Counted from the first letter of the stretch, positions 33,721 to 44,354 are shown. The stretch is 64,000 nucleotides of DNA from Isosphaeraceae bacterium (GCA_025356475.1 JANXSX010000150.1:186001-250000); one strand, 5' to 3'. Notes: generated by a model from the sequence alone, not told the origin. Program-made: numbers and translations.

Positions 33721-35301
33721 ATGACGCGGATCGCCATTTACGACACAACGTTACGAGATGGTAGCCAGGGTGAAGGAGTCAACTTTTCGCTCCAAGATAA
33801 GTTGCTGATTACGAAGCGGCTCGACCTTTTGGGCGTCGATTATGTTGAAGGGGGTTACCCTCTCTCGAACCCGAAGGACGCTGAGTATTTCCGCGCGGTC
33901 CGCGACCTCGACCTTTCTCATACGAAGGTCGCTGCATTTGGTATGACTCGTCGTCGCGATCTGGATGCCTCGGAGGATGTTGGCCTCAAGGCGCTCGTCG
34001 CCGCGAAGACGCCTGTGGTGACCGTCGTCGGCAAGAGCTGGGATCGGCACGCAACCGATGTTCTTGGTGTCTCAACCCAAGAGAATGTGCGGATGATCGC
34101 CGACTCCGTCGCCTTTCTTGTCGCCAACGTGCCCGAGATCGTCTACGACGCTGAGCATTTCTTCGATGGGTATAAACATAATCCTGACTACGCCCTCGAA
34201 ACCCTCGGAGCGGCAGTAGCCTCAGGGGCCAGGTGCCTCGTCCTGTGCGACACGAACGGGGGCACGCTTCCCGAAGAGGTCGCCGAGGCTGTCAGAATGG
34301 TTCGACAGACATACCCATCGACACCGATTGGTATCCACACTCACAACGATGGCGATCTGGCGGTCGCGAACACTCTCTCAGCGGTCCTCAATGGTGCCAC
34401 CCATGTCCAGGGGACGATCAATGGGATTGGCGAGCGCTGCGGAAACGTTGACCTTTGTAGTGTCGTCGCCAATCTCGCCGTCAAATATAAGGGTTTTGAG
34501 GTTCTCAAGTCGGATAGCCTGGCACTTCTGACTGAGGTTTCCCGAGCGGTCTATGAAACGGCAAACATGAACTTCCGGACTGGCCAACCCTTCGTGGGTT
34601 CGAGCGCCTTCGCCCACAAGGGGGGAATGCACGTCCACGGAGTTCGGAAGTTTGCATCGAGCTATGAACACATCGACCCAACAGTCGTTGGCAACGAACG
34701 ACGAATTCTTGTCAGTGAGCTCTCAGGGCGGTCGAATATCTCTGAGAAACTGGCAGAGTACGGTCTTGAACAAGACGCCGCATTGCTTGCGAAAGTGCTC
34801 GACCGGGTCCAGGACCTTGAAAACCAGGGCTACCAATTCGAGGCTGCTGAGGCGTCATTCGTGATCCTTGTCGAAACGCTCGCTGGTCGCTACAACCCTC
34901 CGTTCCGGCGATTGAGCTATCATATCAGCGTCTCCAATGATCAGCAAACGCCCAGGACCGAAGCGACGGTCAAGATCGAGATCAACGGTCGGGTCGAGCA
35001 TACGGTGAGTGAGGGCGACGGACCCGTGAATGCTCTCGATGGCGCTCTCAGGAAGGCTCTAATCCGGCAGTTCCCGAGGCTCGCCGAGATGCTGTTGGTG
35101 GACTACAAAGTCCGTGTGATCAACGAACGAGAAGGAACTGCCGCCCGGGTGCGGGTCGTGATCGAGAGCAAGGACGATACGGATGTCTGGGGAACCGTTG
35201 GTGTGTCTGAAAACGTCATCGAAGCGAGTTGGCTGGCGCTGATCGATTCGTTTGAGCATAAACTCACCAAAGATATGCATTCGGCTGCATTTTCCGTTTA
35301 G
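33721..35301 (+). CDS. cimA: (R)-citramalate synthase
   Basis: Start at ATG 33721 (MTRIAIYDTTLRDGSQGEGV), with GAGAAGG upstream; the frame is open 27 codons further. The 526-residue enzyme joins pyruvate and acetyl-CoA to citramalate in the threonine-independent route to isoleucine. The HMGL barrel shows DTTLRDGSQGEGVNFS, the metal ligands in VGIHTHNDGDLAVAN and the CimA-type AEHFFDGYKHNPDYALE. The C-terminal LeuA-type regulatory domain (about 390-526) is present, so feedback inhibition is likely. valS follows 118 bases downstream. Confidence 0.95.
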   Translation: MTRIAIYDTTLRDGSQGEGVNFSLQDKLLITKRLDLLGVDYVEGGYPLSNPKDAEYFRAVRDLDLSHTKVAAFGMTRRRDLDASEDVGLKALVAAKTPVVTVVGKSWDRHATDVLGVSTQENVRMIADSVAFLVANVPEIVYDAEHFFDGYKHNPDYALETLGAAVASGARCLVLCDTNGGTLPEEVAEAVRMVRQTYPSTPIGIHTHNDGDLAVANTLSAVLNGATHVQGTINGIGERCGNVDLCSVVANLAVKYKGFEVLKSDSLALLTEVSRAVYETANMNFRTGQPFVGSSAFAHKGGMHVHGVRKFASSYEHIDPTVVGNERRILVSELSGRSNISEKLAEYGLEQDAALLAKVLDRVQDLENQGYQFEAAEASFVILVETLAGRYNPPFRRLSYHISVSNDQQTPRTEATVKIEINGRVEHTVSEGDGPVNALDGALRKALIRQFPRLAEMLLVDYKVRVINEREGTAARVRVVIESKDDTDVWGTVGVSENVIEASWLALIDSFEHKLTKDMHSAAFSV

Positions 35302-35419
35302 TCCAGCGCCTGATCCTATTAGGGAAGACGCTTTCTCTCCCTTCCGCACAGCCTCAGTCCGCTCGTCGAGTCCGTCGTTCTCCGAGCGATCTTTTGTCAT
35401 TTGAACACGAGTCTATTCC

Positions 35420-38197
35420 ATGAGTATGCAAGACCTTCCCAAACAGTATGACCCCCAGAAGGCACAAACGCGTTGGTACGCGCTCTGGCTGGAGCGCGGA
35501 TACTTTCACGCCGATCCCACGAGCAACAAGCCGCCGTACACGATTGTGATTCCCCCGCCCAACGTGACAGGCGCTCTCCACCTAGGCCACGCCCTCAACA
35601 ACACCATTCAAGACATACTGATTCGCTGGAAACGGATGCAAGGGTTCGACACCCTGTGGATGCCAGGCACGGATCACGCGGGCATCGCGACTCAGGCGGT
35701 TGTTGAGAAGCGGATTTTTACGGAAGAGAAGAAGTCTCGCCATGATCTCGGTCGTCCCGAACTTGTCAAACGAATCTGGGCCTGGAAGGATGAATACGAA
35801 GCACGAATCCTGAGTCAATTGCGGTTGATGGGGTGCTCGTGCGACTGGTCCCGAACACGATTTACGCTTGATGATATGTGTGCCAAGGCGGTGCGTGAGA
35901 CGTTCTTCCGCCTGTTTCAAGCTGACAAGATCTTCCGAGGCAAACGGTTGGTCAACTGGGATGCCCACCTTCGGACAGCGGTTGCTGACGACGAGATCGA
36001 ATATCAAGACGTGAAGGGAAGTCTCTGGACGATCGCCTACCCCGTGGCAGGTTCGACCACTGGCGAGAAGCTCCATGTGGCAACCACCCGTCCGGAGACG
36101 ATGCTCGGAGATACCGCAGTCGCGGTTCATCCCGACGACCTTCGGTATAAGCACTTACTCGGCCGGGAGATTGAACTGCCCTTGACGGGTCGGAAGATCC
36201 CGATCATTGCCGACGCAATTCTTGTCGACCCCAAGTTCGGTACCGGCTGCGTCAAGGTAACCCCCGCACACGACCCCAACGACTATGCCACGGGCCTGCG
36301 TCATAAGCTACCGATGATCAATCTTTTGAATCCCGATGGAACTTATAACGAAGAAGCCGGTCCCTATGCAGGTCTCGACCGCATCGTGGTCCGGAAACGG
36401 GTGGTGGCCGACCTTGAGGCTCAAGGGTTCCTTGTGAAGATCGAGCCTCACGAGAATCGCGTGGGCTACTCGGACCGTAGCAAGACGCCGATCGAGCCTT
36501 ACCTCTCCGACCAGTGGTTTGTGAGGATGGACGAGCTTGCGCAATCTGCTATGGATGCCGTGACCTCGGGCGCTGTGAGGATCCATCCCGAGCGTTACGC
36601 CAAGAGCTACCTCGACTGGCTTGGTGAGAAGCGTGATTGGTGCATCAGCCGCCAGCTTTGGTGGGGGCATCGGATCCCGATCTGGTATTGCGATGAGGCT
36701 ACGGAAGCAGAGATGATCGGGGCCTTTGGCCATCAGCCAGGTGTCGCCTACACCCGATCAGAGCTGGGCGGTTGGCTCATTTGCTCGAAGCAGGATTTGA
36801 GTGAAGACGCTCTGCCTGGTCGGCTCATTCGTCAGGACCCCGATGTTCTCGACACCTGGTTTAGCTCGGCGCTGTGGCCGCACTCGACTCTTGGCTGGCC
36901 CGAGAAGACGTCCGAACTGGCTAAGTATTACCCGACAAGTGTGCTGTCCACTGCTCGCGACATTATCACACTTTGGGTCGCCAGGATGGTAATCTTCGGC
37001 CAGTTCAATATGCACGATGTACCATTCAAGGACGTCTTCATCCACCCGGTGATTCAGGATGGCAAGGGCCAGCGGATGTCGAAGTCGCTGGGGAACGGTA
37101 TCGATCCGATCGATATTGTTGACCTCTATGGCGCGGATGCCTTGCGGTTCACGCTTGCCCTCGCTGCCACCGAAACCCAAGACCTTCGGATGCCGGTCGA
37201 GAAGGTGAAGCTCCCCGACGGTCGCGAGGTCAACACGTCTGAGCGGTTTGACCAAGGTCGGACCTTCCCTAACAAGTTCTGGAACGCTTCCCGGTTTGCT
37301 TTGATGAACCTCGAAGACTTCAAGCCCGCCACATTCGACTATTCCGACCTGCCGATCGAAGATCGCTGGATTCTCAGCGTGTTGGCTGCGACGACGATTG
37401 AAGTGACCGCCGACCTCGAAGCATTTCGCTTCGCGGAGGCAACGAAAACCCTTCGTGACTTTACCTGGAACGACTTCTGTGACTGGTACGTCGAATTTGT
37501 CAAGTTACGCTTACGCGATGATTCTCAGAAGCCACTTGCCCAGCGCATCCTGGCCACGGTTCTGGACGGTCTCTGCCGACTCCTGCACCCCATCACCCCG
37601 TTCGTCACCGAGCAAGTCTGGCAGGCCTTGAACGAAGTTGCCCCGCATCGAGGTATCGACCTGAAGATCTCGGCCGAGAGCGTCTGTATCGCCGACTGGC
37701 CGAGCTACCCCGCGAACTGGTGTGATCCCGGAGCAACCACGGCGGTGGATGGTTGGCGGGAAAAGATCACGGCGATCCGCAACCTCCGGGCTGAACGGGA
37801 TATCCCCCCCTCCACGAAGATTGCCCCGATCATCGTGGCCGACGGTACAGTGGCCGAAGGTCTACGAGCGGGACAAGCGTTTCTCCAGTCGCTCACAAAT
37901 GCTACGTCTGTTACGATCACTGCCCGGAGTGACCGACCAGTCGGGTCAGCAATCGCGGTTTTAGCCGATGCCGAAGTGATCCTTCCGCTCGAAGGATTGA
38001 TCGACAAGGGAGCGGAATTGGCGAGACACCGAAAGACTTTGGCGGACCTCGATAAGCAGATCAACCCGATCGCGGCAAAACTCAACAACGAGGGCTTCGT
38101 GAGCAGGGCCCCTGCCGATGTGATCGCCCAGCAGAAGACAAAGCTTGCCGAGCTGTCGGCCCAGAGAGCCGCCGTCGCCGCCCTGATTGGGCTCTAA
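35420..38197 (+). CDS. valS: Valyl-tRNA synthetase
   Basis: A 925-residue class I synthetase that charges tRNA-Val. The HIGH motif is in PPNVTGALHLGHALN, the WPHSTLGWP segment is present, and the KMSKS motif appears as RMSKSLGNGIDP. An editing domain lies between about residues 200 and 340 (THRPETMLGDTAVAVHP-like region: TTRPETMLGDTAVAVHP). The C-terminus has the ValRS-specific coiled coil (LIDKGAELARHRKTLADLDK...). It starts MSMQDLPKQYD; ATG 35426 would remove two residues. It is likely co-transcribed with cimA. Confidence 0.97.
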   Translation: MSMQDLPKQYDPQKAQTRWYALWLERGYFHADPTSNKPPYTIVIPPPNVTGALHLGHALNNTIQDILIRWKRMQGFDTLWMPGTDHAGIATQAVVEKRIFTEEKKSRHDLGRPELVKRIWAWKDEYEARILSQLRLMGCSCDWSRTRFTLDDMCAKAVRETFFRLFQADKIFRGKRLVNWDAHLRTAVADDEIEYQDVKGSLWTIAYPVAGSTTGEKLHVATTRPETMLGDTAVAVHPDDLRYKHLLGREIELPLTGRKIPIIADAILVDPKFGTGCVKVTPAHDPNDYATGLRHKLPMINLLNPDGTYNEEAGPYAGLDRIVVRKRVVADLEAQGFLVKIEPHENRVGYSDRSKTPIEPYLSDQWFVRMDELAQSAMDAVTSGAVRIHPERYAKSYLDWLGEKRDWCISRQLWWGHRIPIWYCDEATEAEMIGAFGHQPGVAYTRSELGGWLICSKQDLSEDALPGRLIRQDPDVLDTWFSSALWPHSTLGWPEKTSELAKYYPTSVLSTARDIITLWVARMVIFGQFNMHDVPFKDVFIHPVIQDGKGQRMSKSLGNGIDPIDIVDLYGADALRFTLALAATETQDLRMPVEKVKLPDGREVNTSERFDQGRTFPNKFWNASRFALMNLEDFKPATFDYSDLPIEDRWILSVLAATTIEVTADLEAFRFAEATKTLRDFTWNDFCDWYVEFVKLRLRDDSQKPLAQRILATVLDGLCRLLHPITPFVTEQVWQALNEVAPHRGIDLKISAESVCIADWPSYPANWCDPGATTAVDGWREKITAIRNLRAERDIPPSTKIAPIIVADGTVAEGLRAGQAFLQSLTNATSVTITARSDRPVGSAIAVLADAEVILPLEGLIDKGAELARHRKTLADLDKQINPIAAKLNNEGFVSRAPADVIAQQKTKLAELSAQRAAVAALIGL

Positions 38198-38232
38198 TTG
38201 TCAGCCTGTATGACAGGATTCGAAAGCATCGC

Positions 38233-38261
38233 GAGGCATCAACTTACTCCGTTGATGCCTC
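38233..38261. terminator. Hairpin between convergent valS and AAA genes
   Basis: A perfect 11-base stem GAGGCATCAAC/GTTGATGCCTC with a seven-base loop that contains the AAA gene's stop codon (TAA on the minus strand at 38246-38244). There is no T run on either side, so termination is likely but not certain. Confidence 0.55.
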
Positions 38262-39467
38262 CGATTGCGCCGTAGGTTTGTGGTTCTGGGCCCGCATTAC
38301 TGCGACCTGTTCGGCAAGTATCCTGTCCATCGATCCAACAACTTGGGTCTCGATCCAGGCCATGGTCGCTGAGAGCATTGATTCTTTGAGTGTGGCGAAC
38401 GAAAAGCCCTGGGTCCCCTCCGCCGCCAGATCGAGTCCGGCCTCGCTGAGCTTGAGCGACGAGTCCCAGGACTCATTCCACCGGCTCAAATAGTTTTTGC
38501 GTTCCGCGACCTCGGGGAGTCCGAAGACGAATTTGCGGTCGAATCGACTGGGCCGGTTCAGGATCGCCGTGTCGAGCCGGTCGGGGTGGTTGGTGCTCGC
38601 GATCGTGACAACCCCTTCATTCGCGGCGAACCCATCCATTTCGTTCAAGAAGAATGAGCGGTTTTCGTCATTGATCAAGGCATCGAGATCCTCAAGCACG
38701 AGCAAGCAAGGCGCGCTCTGTCGGGCTCTGTCGAACACCGAGCGCATGTTGCCACTCTCGACCACGTCGCGGTTATCGCCGGCGAAGCTCTTCACGTACA
38801 GGCAAGGCTTGCTTGATTGATTGACGAGCGCCTTGATGGCGTGGGTCTTGCCGTTACCTGGAGGGCCTGTCAGCAAGAGTCCCCGTTTCCAGGGAACTCC
38901 GTGCTGTTTATAGGTTGACTCCGCAGCAAAGAAACGTGGAATGTCGGCCATCAGCGACGACTTCAAGCTCGGTTCAAGAACGAGGTTTTCGAAGGTCGTC
39001 CCCTGAATCGCTTCATGAAGTGGTTTACTCGAAACCCAAGAGCCGCCGTCAAAGACGAGGACCGCGCCACGGACATCGTCGGTGAAGCTGCAGACTTCGA
39101 CAAAAAAGTTTTCAGCGATGGGTCGACTTTCGGCAATGACCCACTGCCTCCTTTCGCAGCCCCACTGCATAAGGATGACTTCAAGGGTATGACCACGCCA
39201 TTCCACTTCGAACCAAGCATTCGTAGGATCGGTTTGCAGGCCTCGGTGGTGCGACCACGAGGAGATGAGCTGCGAGTAAACATCGGCTGACAATCTCAAT
39301 TCACAGAGGCGGGCCTCAGCAAACGGCCTCAAGTCGAAGGCATATTCCTCGCCTTCCAGCAAGTAGCGATCGGGAAACATCACGCTTAAGCCGTGACTAA
39401 TAACGTAGGGCAATCCCTCCGTCTTCTCGCGGTATGCTTCGAGGAAGATCTGGTCGGAATAAAGCAT
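38244..39467 (-). CDS. BCS1-like AAA+ ATPase with an unassigned N-terminal domain
   Basis: 407 residues. The AAA module (about 170-370) has Walker A in LLLTGPPGNGKTHAI, Walker B in LLVLEDLDALI, the sensor in IASTNHPDRLD and the Arg finger in NRPSRFDRKF, an order close to BCS1 and the ClpX-like solo AAA proteins. The first 165 residues (MLYSDQIFLEAYREKTEGLP...) form a separate domain without a membrane helix that I cannot assign; it is probably for substrate binding or assembly. The protein is likely cytoplasmic and hexameric. It is transcribed towards valS, and a hairpin covers the shared end. No clear ribosome site precedes the ATG. Confidence 0.85.
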   Translation of the reverse strand: MLYSDQIFLEAYREKTEGLPYVISHGLSVMFPDRYLLEGEEYAFDLRPFAEARLCELRLSADVYSQLISSWSHHRGLQTDPTNAWFEVEWRGHTLEVILMQWGCERRQWVIAESRPIAENFFVEVCSFTDDVRGAVLVFDGGSWVSSKPLHEAIQGTTFENLVLEPSLKSSLMADIPRFFAAESTYKQHGVPWKRGLLLTGPPGNGKTHAIKALVNQSSKPCLYVKSFAGDNRDVVESGNMRSVFDRARQSAPCLLVLEDLDALINDENRSFFLNEMDGFAANEGVVTIASTNHPDRLDTAILNRPSRFDRKFVFGLPEVAERKNYLSRWNESWDSSLKLSEAGLDLAAEGTQGFSFATLKESMLSATMAWIETQVVGSMDRILAEQVAVMRAQNHKPTAQSEASTE

Positions 39468-39692
39468 GGCAGGGATTATTAGCTCGGGTGATTGAGGTGT
39501 TGCCCTGAACGGACACCGGGGGAATCAATGAAGTTCACAAAAACTTTGGATTTGATTCTACCGATAATGCCGTTGACTGCGGTTGTGGCTCGGGGGGAGA
39601 TCCGATATTGTCCGCAGAGAATGGATTCACGCTGCGCTGACCCATGAGGGGTGTCGTCGCCATGAGGTTGACGGCTGGGAGAATTGCGTACT

Positions 39693-40943
39693 ATGCGATG
39701 TTTGCGCAAGTTCTTTAGAAAGCGACGCCTTCAGATCGGGGTCGTTCTGCTGCCGATCGTGCTCTGGGCGGTCTTTCTGACAGTTGTACCCACCGACTGG
39801 GCAAGGACTAAGCTCGCTGCCAGGCTTTCTCAAGAGATTGGGCAACCCGTCAGTCTTGGGGCGGTGCGGATTGGTCCGTTTGGGGGGGTCACGGTTGAGG
39901 ACCTCAGAATCGGGTCGGTCGAAGCCATCGGTGGCTCGTGGCTCAAGGCGAGCTCGACTCACCTGAATCTTGGCTTGACGGAACTCCTGATGGGGCAATG
40001 TCTTCCGAGCGAAGTACGGGTCGACGGTCTTTCGTTGACTTACCATCGTGGCTCGGATGGTTACTGCCCGATCGAGACAGCTTTGTTTGAGAAACGACTC
40101 TATGACCACGCTCCATCGGGGGGGGCGTCGATGGGTCCTCGTGGAACCGTTCGGCTCAAGATTCAGGCAGGAACCGTCCTGCTGATCGACGACCCCAGTG
40201 ATACCCGCATTGAGCTAACCACGCTCGATGGAACCGTAGTCTGGGAGCCACAACGTCTTGTTGCAGAGAAGGTTACGGGGCGACTCAACGGCGGTACCCT
40301 CGACCTGGTGGCCCACTTTGATCGGTCGGGCCTTGTCCCCTCAATGGAAGGGCAATTTCGGGTCAAAGAGGTGGCCGTCGACGGCGATTGGCAGGGACTC
40401 AGCATGCTTGTGCCCTTGCTTGCATCGAGTGGGGATGCACTCGAGGGTCAGATGGATCTGACACTCTATTTACGTGGCCATGGAATAACCGCCGAAGCGT
40501 TGCGGAACTCATTCGTCGGGCAAGGGACGATTCGTCTCGACCCGGTTCGACTTGATGGATCGAGGCTGCTCAATGAGTTGCTTCCTCCTCAAGGACTCGA
40601 CCAGAGAATTGGAGCGATTCGGAGCAACTTTCAAATTGCGACTCGGAAGATCGCCAGTGAGAACCTCACGATCGAGATTGGCTCGTTCCCGATCGTCATG
40701 TCAGGTTGGACCGATTTTGATGGACATGTCGACTATCGCGTGAAATCTGAGGCTCTGACAGGTCAACTTCGCGGTCACCTTGGGGATTTTGCCGACTTGT
40801 TTGACGACCTCGCCGACCTTCGCGTGACTGGGACCCTTCAAGAACTCAGCCTGACTTCCGGCGGCAAGCCGCTGAGCCGACAGGAGGGCCGCGAGCGTCT
40901 CAAGCAGCTTGGTCGCGGTCTCAAGGATCGAATATTAAGATAG
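39693..40943 (+). CDS. AsmA-like membrane-anchored envelope protein
   Basis: Start taken at ATG 39693 (MRCLRKFFRKRRLQIGVVLL), with GGGAG eleven bases upstream; the TTG at 39684 is too close to that site. The 416-residue product has a basic N-terminus, one membrane helix (about residues 14-33) and a long beta-rich periplasmic part. The segment LAARLSQEIGQPVSLGAVRIG followed by VTVEDLRIGS is the opening of AsmA/TamB/YhdP-like proteins, which form lipid-carrying beta-grooves between membranes. The C-terminal SEALTGQLRGHL... fits the AsmA C-terminal region. A lipid-transport role is inferred from the family. The TPR gene follows after 33 bases. Confidence 0.75.
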   Translation: MRCLRKFFRKRRLQIGVVLLPIVLWAVFLTVVPTDWARTKLAARLSQEIGQPVSLGAVRIGPFGGVTVEDLRIGSVEAIGGSWLKASSTHLNLGLTELLMGQCLPSEVRVDGLSLTYHRGSDGYCPIETALFEKRLYDHAPSGGASMGPRGTVRLKIQAGTVLLIDDPSDTRIELTTLDGTVVWEPQRLVAEKVTGRLNGGTLDLVAHFDRSGLVPSMEGQFRVKEVAVDGDWQGLSMLVPLLASSGDALEGQMDLTLYLRGHGITAEALRNSFVGQGTIRLDPVRLDGSRLLNELLPPQGLDQRIGAIRSNFQIATRKIASENLTIEIGSFPIVMSGWTDFDGHVDYRVKSEALTGQLRGHLGDFADLFDDLADLRVTGTLQELSLTSGGKPLSRQEGRERLKQLGRGLKDRILR

Positions 40944-40976
40944 GCAGGGACGGGGATCTAGATCAAGGAGCTTGGC

Positions 40977-41498
40977 ATGCCGAAACGTCTTTGGATCGCG
41001 CTACTTTCGGCGTGGCCAGGTTTGCCTCAGATCTGGTCGGGCCAAGAAGCACTGGGCTTGTTTCTGGCAACGTTCTTTGCCGTTGTTTTGAACCTCGCTC
41101 TGGTCAGTCGTTTTGTCTGGACAGATCTCGTCGGGCCAGTGTGGGTCGGCTTCTTCGGAACGTCGGCGGCTCTAACATGGTGTGTGAGCCTGATTTACAC
41201 CTTGTGGTGGATCTTCCGGTGTCACCCGGACCGGCATCGGATCGAGATCGATCGGCTCTATCGAGAGTCCCTTGAGGCTTACCTCGGTGGAAGGTGGAAC
41301 GAAGCTCGAAATGGGTGGGAGCGAATTCTCACAATGGACGACACCGACGCCGACGCCTTCATGCAGCTTGGCGTACTGTATGTGAGGACTGGGCAGGAGG
41401 TCTCCGCCCGTCGAGCCTTCCGCCAGTGCCTCGAACTTGAGGCGGGGGGGAAGTGGCGGTGGGAGATTCAACAGATTCTTGGTCGGTTCGATGGCTGA
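40977..41498 (+). CDS. Membrane protein with a C-terminal TPR segment
   Basis: 173 residues, with GGAG directly before the ATG. Two or three hydrophobic helices fill residues 5-85 (LGLFLATFFAVVLNLALVSR, ALTWCVSLIYTLWWIF). The remaining 85 residues hold tetratricopeptide-like helices: AYLGGRWNEARNGWERIL and AFMQLGVLYVRTGQEVSARRAFRQCLEL. It is probably a scaffold in the inner membrane with a cytoplasmic TPR. It forms a likely operon with the AsmA-like gene. The specific partner is unknown. Confidence 0.75.
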   Translation: MPKRLWIALLSAWPGLPQIWSGQEALGLFLATFFAVVLNLALVSRFVWTDLVGPVWVGFFGTSAALTWCVSLIYTLWWIFRCHPDRHRIEIDRLYRESLEAYLGGRWNEARNGWERILTMDDTDADAFMQLGVLYVRTGQEVSARRAFRQCLELEAGGKWRWEIQQILGRFDG

Positions 41499-41723
41499 TC
41501 AATCGTTGTTGAATCGATAAAGAATGGAAAGAAACCGTCCATCTCGGTTTGAGGACTTGGTCAATTTTCCTCGGCGTTTTTTCAATTTCTTCACTAGCCC
41601 AGGTGAGACTCCTCTCGCCGCCACTGGACTCAAGAGGATACAATCCCAAAGTGATCGGTCAGTGCGTGACCCGACGACGTATAGTGAAGGGCTGGAACGC
41701 GAAGTAAGTACGACCTTGGACCG

Positions 41724-41740
41724 ACCGGCGTCGGGCCGGT
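41724..41740 (+). other. GC-rich hairpin in the clpC leader
   Basis: ACCGGC/GCCGGT with a GTCGG loop lies 22 bases before the clpC start. It may influence translation or be incidental. The 263 bases before clpC hold no credible gene. Confidence 0.4.
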
Positions 41741-41761
41741 GTAACCGTCGGAGTCGCCCGA

Positions 41762-44287
41762 ATGTATGAACGCTTCACCGATCGTGCTCGTAAGGTGTTG
41801 CAACTGGCCAATCAGGAGGCCCAGCGCTTCAACCACGAGTACGTCGGCACCGAACATGTTTTGCTAGGACTAGTCAAGGAAGGCTCGGGCGTCGCGGCCA
41901 ATGTCCTCAAAAATCTCGAAGTCGACCTCCGTAAGATCCGGGTCGAAGTCGAGAAGATTGTTCAGTCGGGCCCGGATATGGTCACGATGGGGAAATTGCC
42001 CCAGACCCCAAGGGCCAAGAAAGTGATCGAGTATGCGACTGAGGAAGCGCGCAACCTGAACCACAACTACGTGGGGACGGAACACCTCTTGCTCGGGCTT
42101 CTGCGCGAACAAGAGGGCGTTGCCGCCCAAGTGCTGATGAACCTCAATTTGAAACTTGAGGAAGTCCGCGAGGAGGTGCTGAACTTGCTCGGTCACGGGA
42201 TGGACGCTGGTGGCGGCGGTGGCGGCGAAAGTGAACGCTCCGCAGCCAAGGGGGGAAAGTCCAAGACACCGGCCTTGGACTCGTTCGGTCGTGACTTGAC
42301 CGATCTAGCTCGGCAATCGAAGCTGGATCCGGTCATCGGCCGTGCTAACGAAATCGAGCGAGTGGTGCAAATCCTCTCGCGTCGTCAGAAAAACAACCCA
42401 GTCCTACTGGGTGAAGCTGGCGTCGGCAAGACTGCCATCGTCGAAGGTCTTGCCCAGCTAATCGTCGAAGGGAACGTCCCTGAGCTGCTCAGAGATCGAC
42501 GGATTGTCGTACTCGACCTGGCGATGATGGTCGCCGGAACGAAGTATCGCGGTCAGTTCGAAGAGCGGATCAAGGCGGTTATGAACGAGGTCCGTCGGGC
42601 GAAGAACACCATCCTCTTCATCGACGAGCTCCACACACTGGTCGGCGCTGGTGGAGCGGAAGGGGCAATCGATGCCTCCAACGTCCTCAAGCCCGCTCTC
42701 GCTCGCGGAGAGGTCCAGTGTATTGGAGCGACGACTCTCGACGAATATCGCAAGTACATCGAGAAGGATGCCGCGCTCGCTCGCCGGTTCCAGTCGATTG
42801 TGGTCGAGCCACCGTCGAAAACCGAAGCCCTGGAAATTCTCCGGGGACTTCGCGATCGGTATGAAGCCCACCACCGCGTCCAGATTACCGACGAGGCGCT
42901 GGAAGCGGCCATCGAACTTTCGGATCGGTACATCACCGGTCGTTGCTTGCCCGACAAGGCAATTGACGTCATGGATGAAGCAGGCGCTCGCGTCCGTCTC
43001 AAAGCGATGACTCGTCCCCCGGACCTGAAAGAACTCGACGAGCAGATCGAACGGCTCAATCAGGACAAGGAAGAGGCGGTCGCCAATCAGGACTTCGAGC
43101 GAGCGGCTGCCCTTCGGGATCAAGCCGACAAGCTCAAAAAGAAGAAAGAAACGATCAATCGCGACTGGCGCGAACGGTCGAGAGAAGTAGACGGTACGGT
43201 TGACGAGGAAGTCGTCGCCGAGGTCGTCAGCAAGATGACCGGCATTCCCCTGACTCGTCTCGAAGCGGAAGAGACAGCGCGTCTTCTCCGCATGGAAGAG
43301 GAGATCCAGAAAAAGGTCATCTCGCAAAGCGAGGCGATCAAACGGATCAGCTTGGCGGTGCGTCGAAGTCGGGCGGGCCTGAAGAATCCGAACAAGCCGA
43401 TCGGCTCGTTCATCTTCGCAGGTCCGACCGGGGTCGGCAAAACCCTCCTCGCAAAGAGTTTGGCGGAGTTCATGTTCGGCAATTCGGATGCGTTGATCTC
43501 GATCGACATGTCCGAATATATGGAGAAGCACAACGTCAGCCGATTGATCGGTGCTCCTCCAGGTTACGTGGGTTACGAGGAAGGTGGGCAGCTTACGGAG
43601 AAGATCCGTCGCCGACCTTATTCCGTCATCCTGCTCGACGAGATCGAAAAGGCCCATCCTGATGTCTACAACATGTTGTTGCAGATCATGGAAGAAGGCC
43701 GATTGACGGACTCGTTTGGTCGGGTCGTGGACTTCAAGAACACGATTCTGATCATGACCACGAACGCCGGCGCTGAGGCCATCTCGCCGACCAACAGCTT
43801 CGGATTCCCTGGTAACCGCGACGATGCTTCATCCTATGAACGGATGAAGGGTAACTTGATGGAAGCGATCAAACGCTACTTCAGGCCCGAGTTTCTTAAC
43901 CGCTTGGATGACACGATCGTCTTCCACTCGCTAGGACGCCCCGACCTGAAGAAGATCGTTGATATCGAACTATCGAAGGTCAAAGCCCGCTTGAAAGAGC
44001 GAGGTCTGGATTTGATCATGACCGACGATTCCCGGGAATTCCTGATCGATAAGGGCTTCAACCCCGACTACGGGGCTCGACCCCTTCGTCGCTCGATCGA
44101 GAACTTCATTGAGGATCCAATGTCCGAAGAGATCCTTCGCGGATACTTCAAGGGTAAGGACACGATCACCGTTCGGATTGCCGGTGAAGGCGAGACGAAG
44201 AAACTCGAGTTTGACGCTACGAATTCGAAAGACATCGTCGTCGAACCGACCCCTGCCGTAGCCGGGACTGAGCCTGTGACCTCCTAA
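41762..44287 (+). CDS. clpC: ATP-dependent Clp protease ATP-binding subunit ClpC
   Basis: 841 residues with GGAG eight bases upstream of ATG. Domain order: two N-terminal Clp repeats ([32 protein letters not shown]), first AAA with GEAGVGKTA, a middle region with a UVR motif ([20 protein letters not shown]), and second AAA with [10 protein letters not shown]. The IGF-type ClpP loop lies in the second module as NSFGFPGNR, so it should feed ClpP. ClpC unfolds misfolded or regulatory proteins for degradation. No clpP or mcsA/mcsB is next to it. A perfect 16-base terminator stem follows. Confidence 0.97.
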   Translation: MYERFTDRARKVLQLANQEAQRFNHEYVGTEHVLLGLVKEGSGVAANVLKNLEVDLRKIRVEVEKIVQSGPDMVTMGKLPQTPRAKKVIEYATEEARNLNHNYVGTEHLLLGLLREQEGVAAQVLMNLNLKLEEVREEVLNLLGHGMDAGGGGGGESERSAAKGGKSKTPALDSFGRDLTDLARQSKLDPVIGRANEIERVVQILSRRQKNNPVLLGEAGVGKTAIVEGLAQLIVEGNVPELLRDRRIVVLDLAMMVAGTKYRGQFEERIKAVMNEVRRAKNTILFIDELHTLVGAGGAEGAIDASNVLKPALARGEVQCIGATTLDEYRKYIEKDAALARRFQSIVVEPPSKTEALEILRGLRDRYEAHHRVQITDEALEAAIELSDRYITGRCLPDKAIDVMDEAGARVRLKAMTRPPDLKELDEQIERLNQDKEEAVANQDFERAAALRDQADKLKKKKETINRDWRERSREVDGTVDEEVVAEVVSKMTGIPLTRLEAEETARLLRMEEEIQKKVISQSEAIKRISLAVRRSRAGLKNPNKPIGSFIFAGPTGVGKTLLAKSLAEFMFGNSDALISIDMSEYMEKHNVSRLIGAPPGYVGYEEGGQLTEKIRRRPYSVILLDEIEKAHPDVYNMLLQIMEEGRLTDSFGRVVDFKNTILIMTTNAGAEAISPTNSFGFPGNRDDASSYERMKGNLMEAIKRYFRPEFLNRLDDTIVFHSLGRPDLKKIVDIELSKVKARLKERGLDLIMTDDSREFLIDKGFNPDYGARPLRRSIENFIEDPMSEEILRGYFKGKDTITVRIAGEGETKKLEFDATNSKDIVVEPTPAVAGTEPVTS

Positions 44288-44318
44288 GAGAGTTCACTTC
44301 GCAACGTTGAGATCAATC

Positions 44319-44354
44319 AAAAGGCGGACGAGTCGAAGGACTCGTCCGCCTTTT
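44319..44354. terminator. Bidirectional terminator after clpC
   Basis: A perfect 16-pair stem, AAAAGGCGGACGAGTC with its complement, around a GAAG loop. Its A and T ends give a T run on either strand. Confidence 0.92.

Noticed and set aside
41524-41769. 81-residue open frame before clpC
   Set aside because: It overlaps the clpC start, is rich in Arg/Ser without a domain or good ribosome site, and fits a leader region better.
42458-43657. 399-residue open frame antisense to clpC
   Set aside because: It is a shadow of the strongly conserved clpC frame; the protein has no domain pattern.
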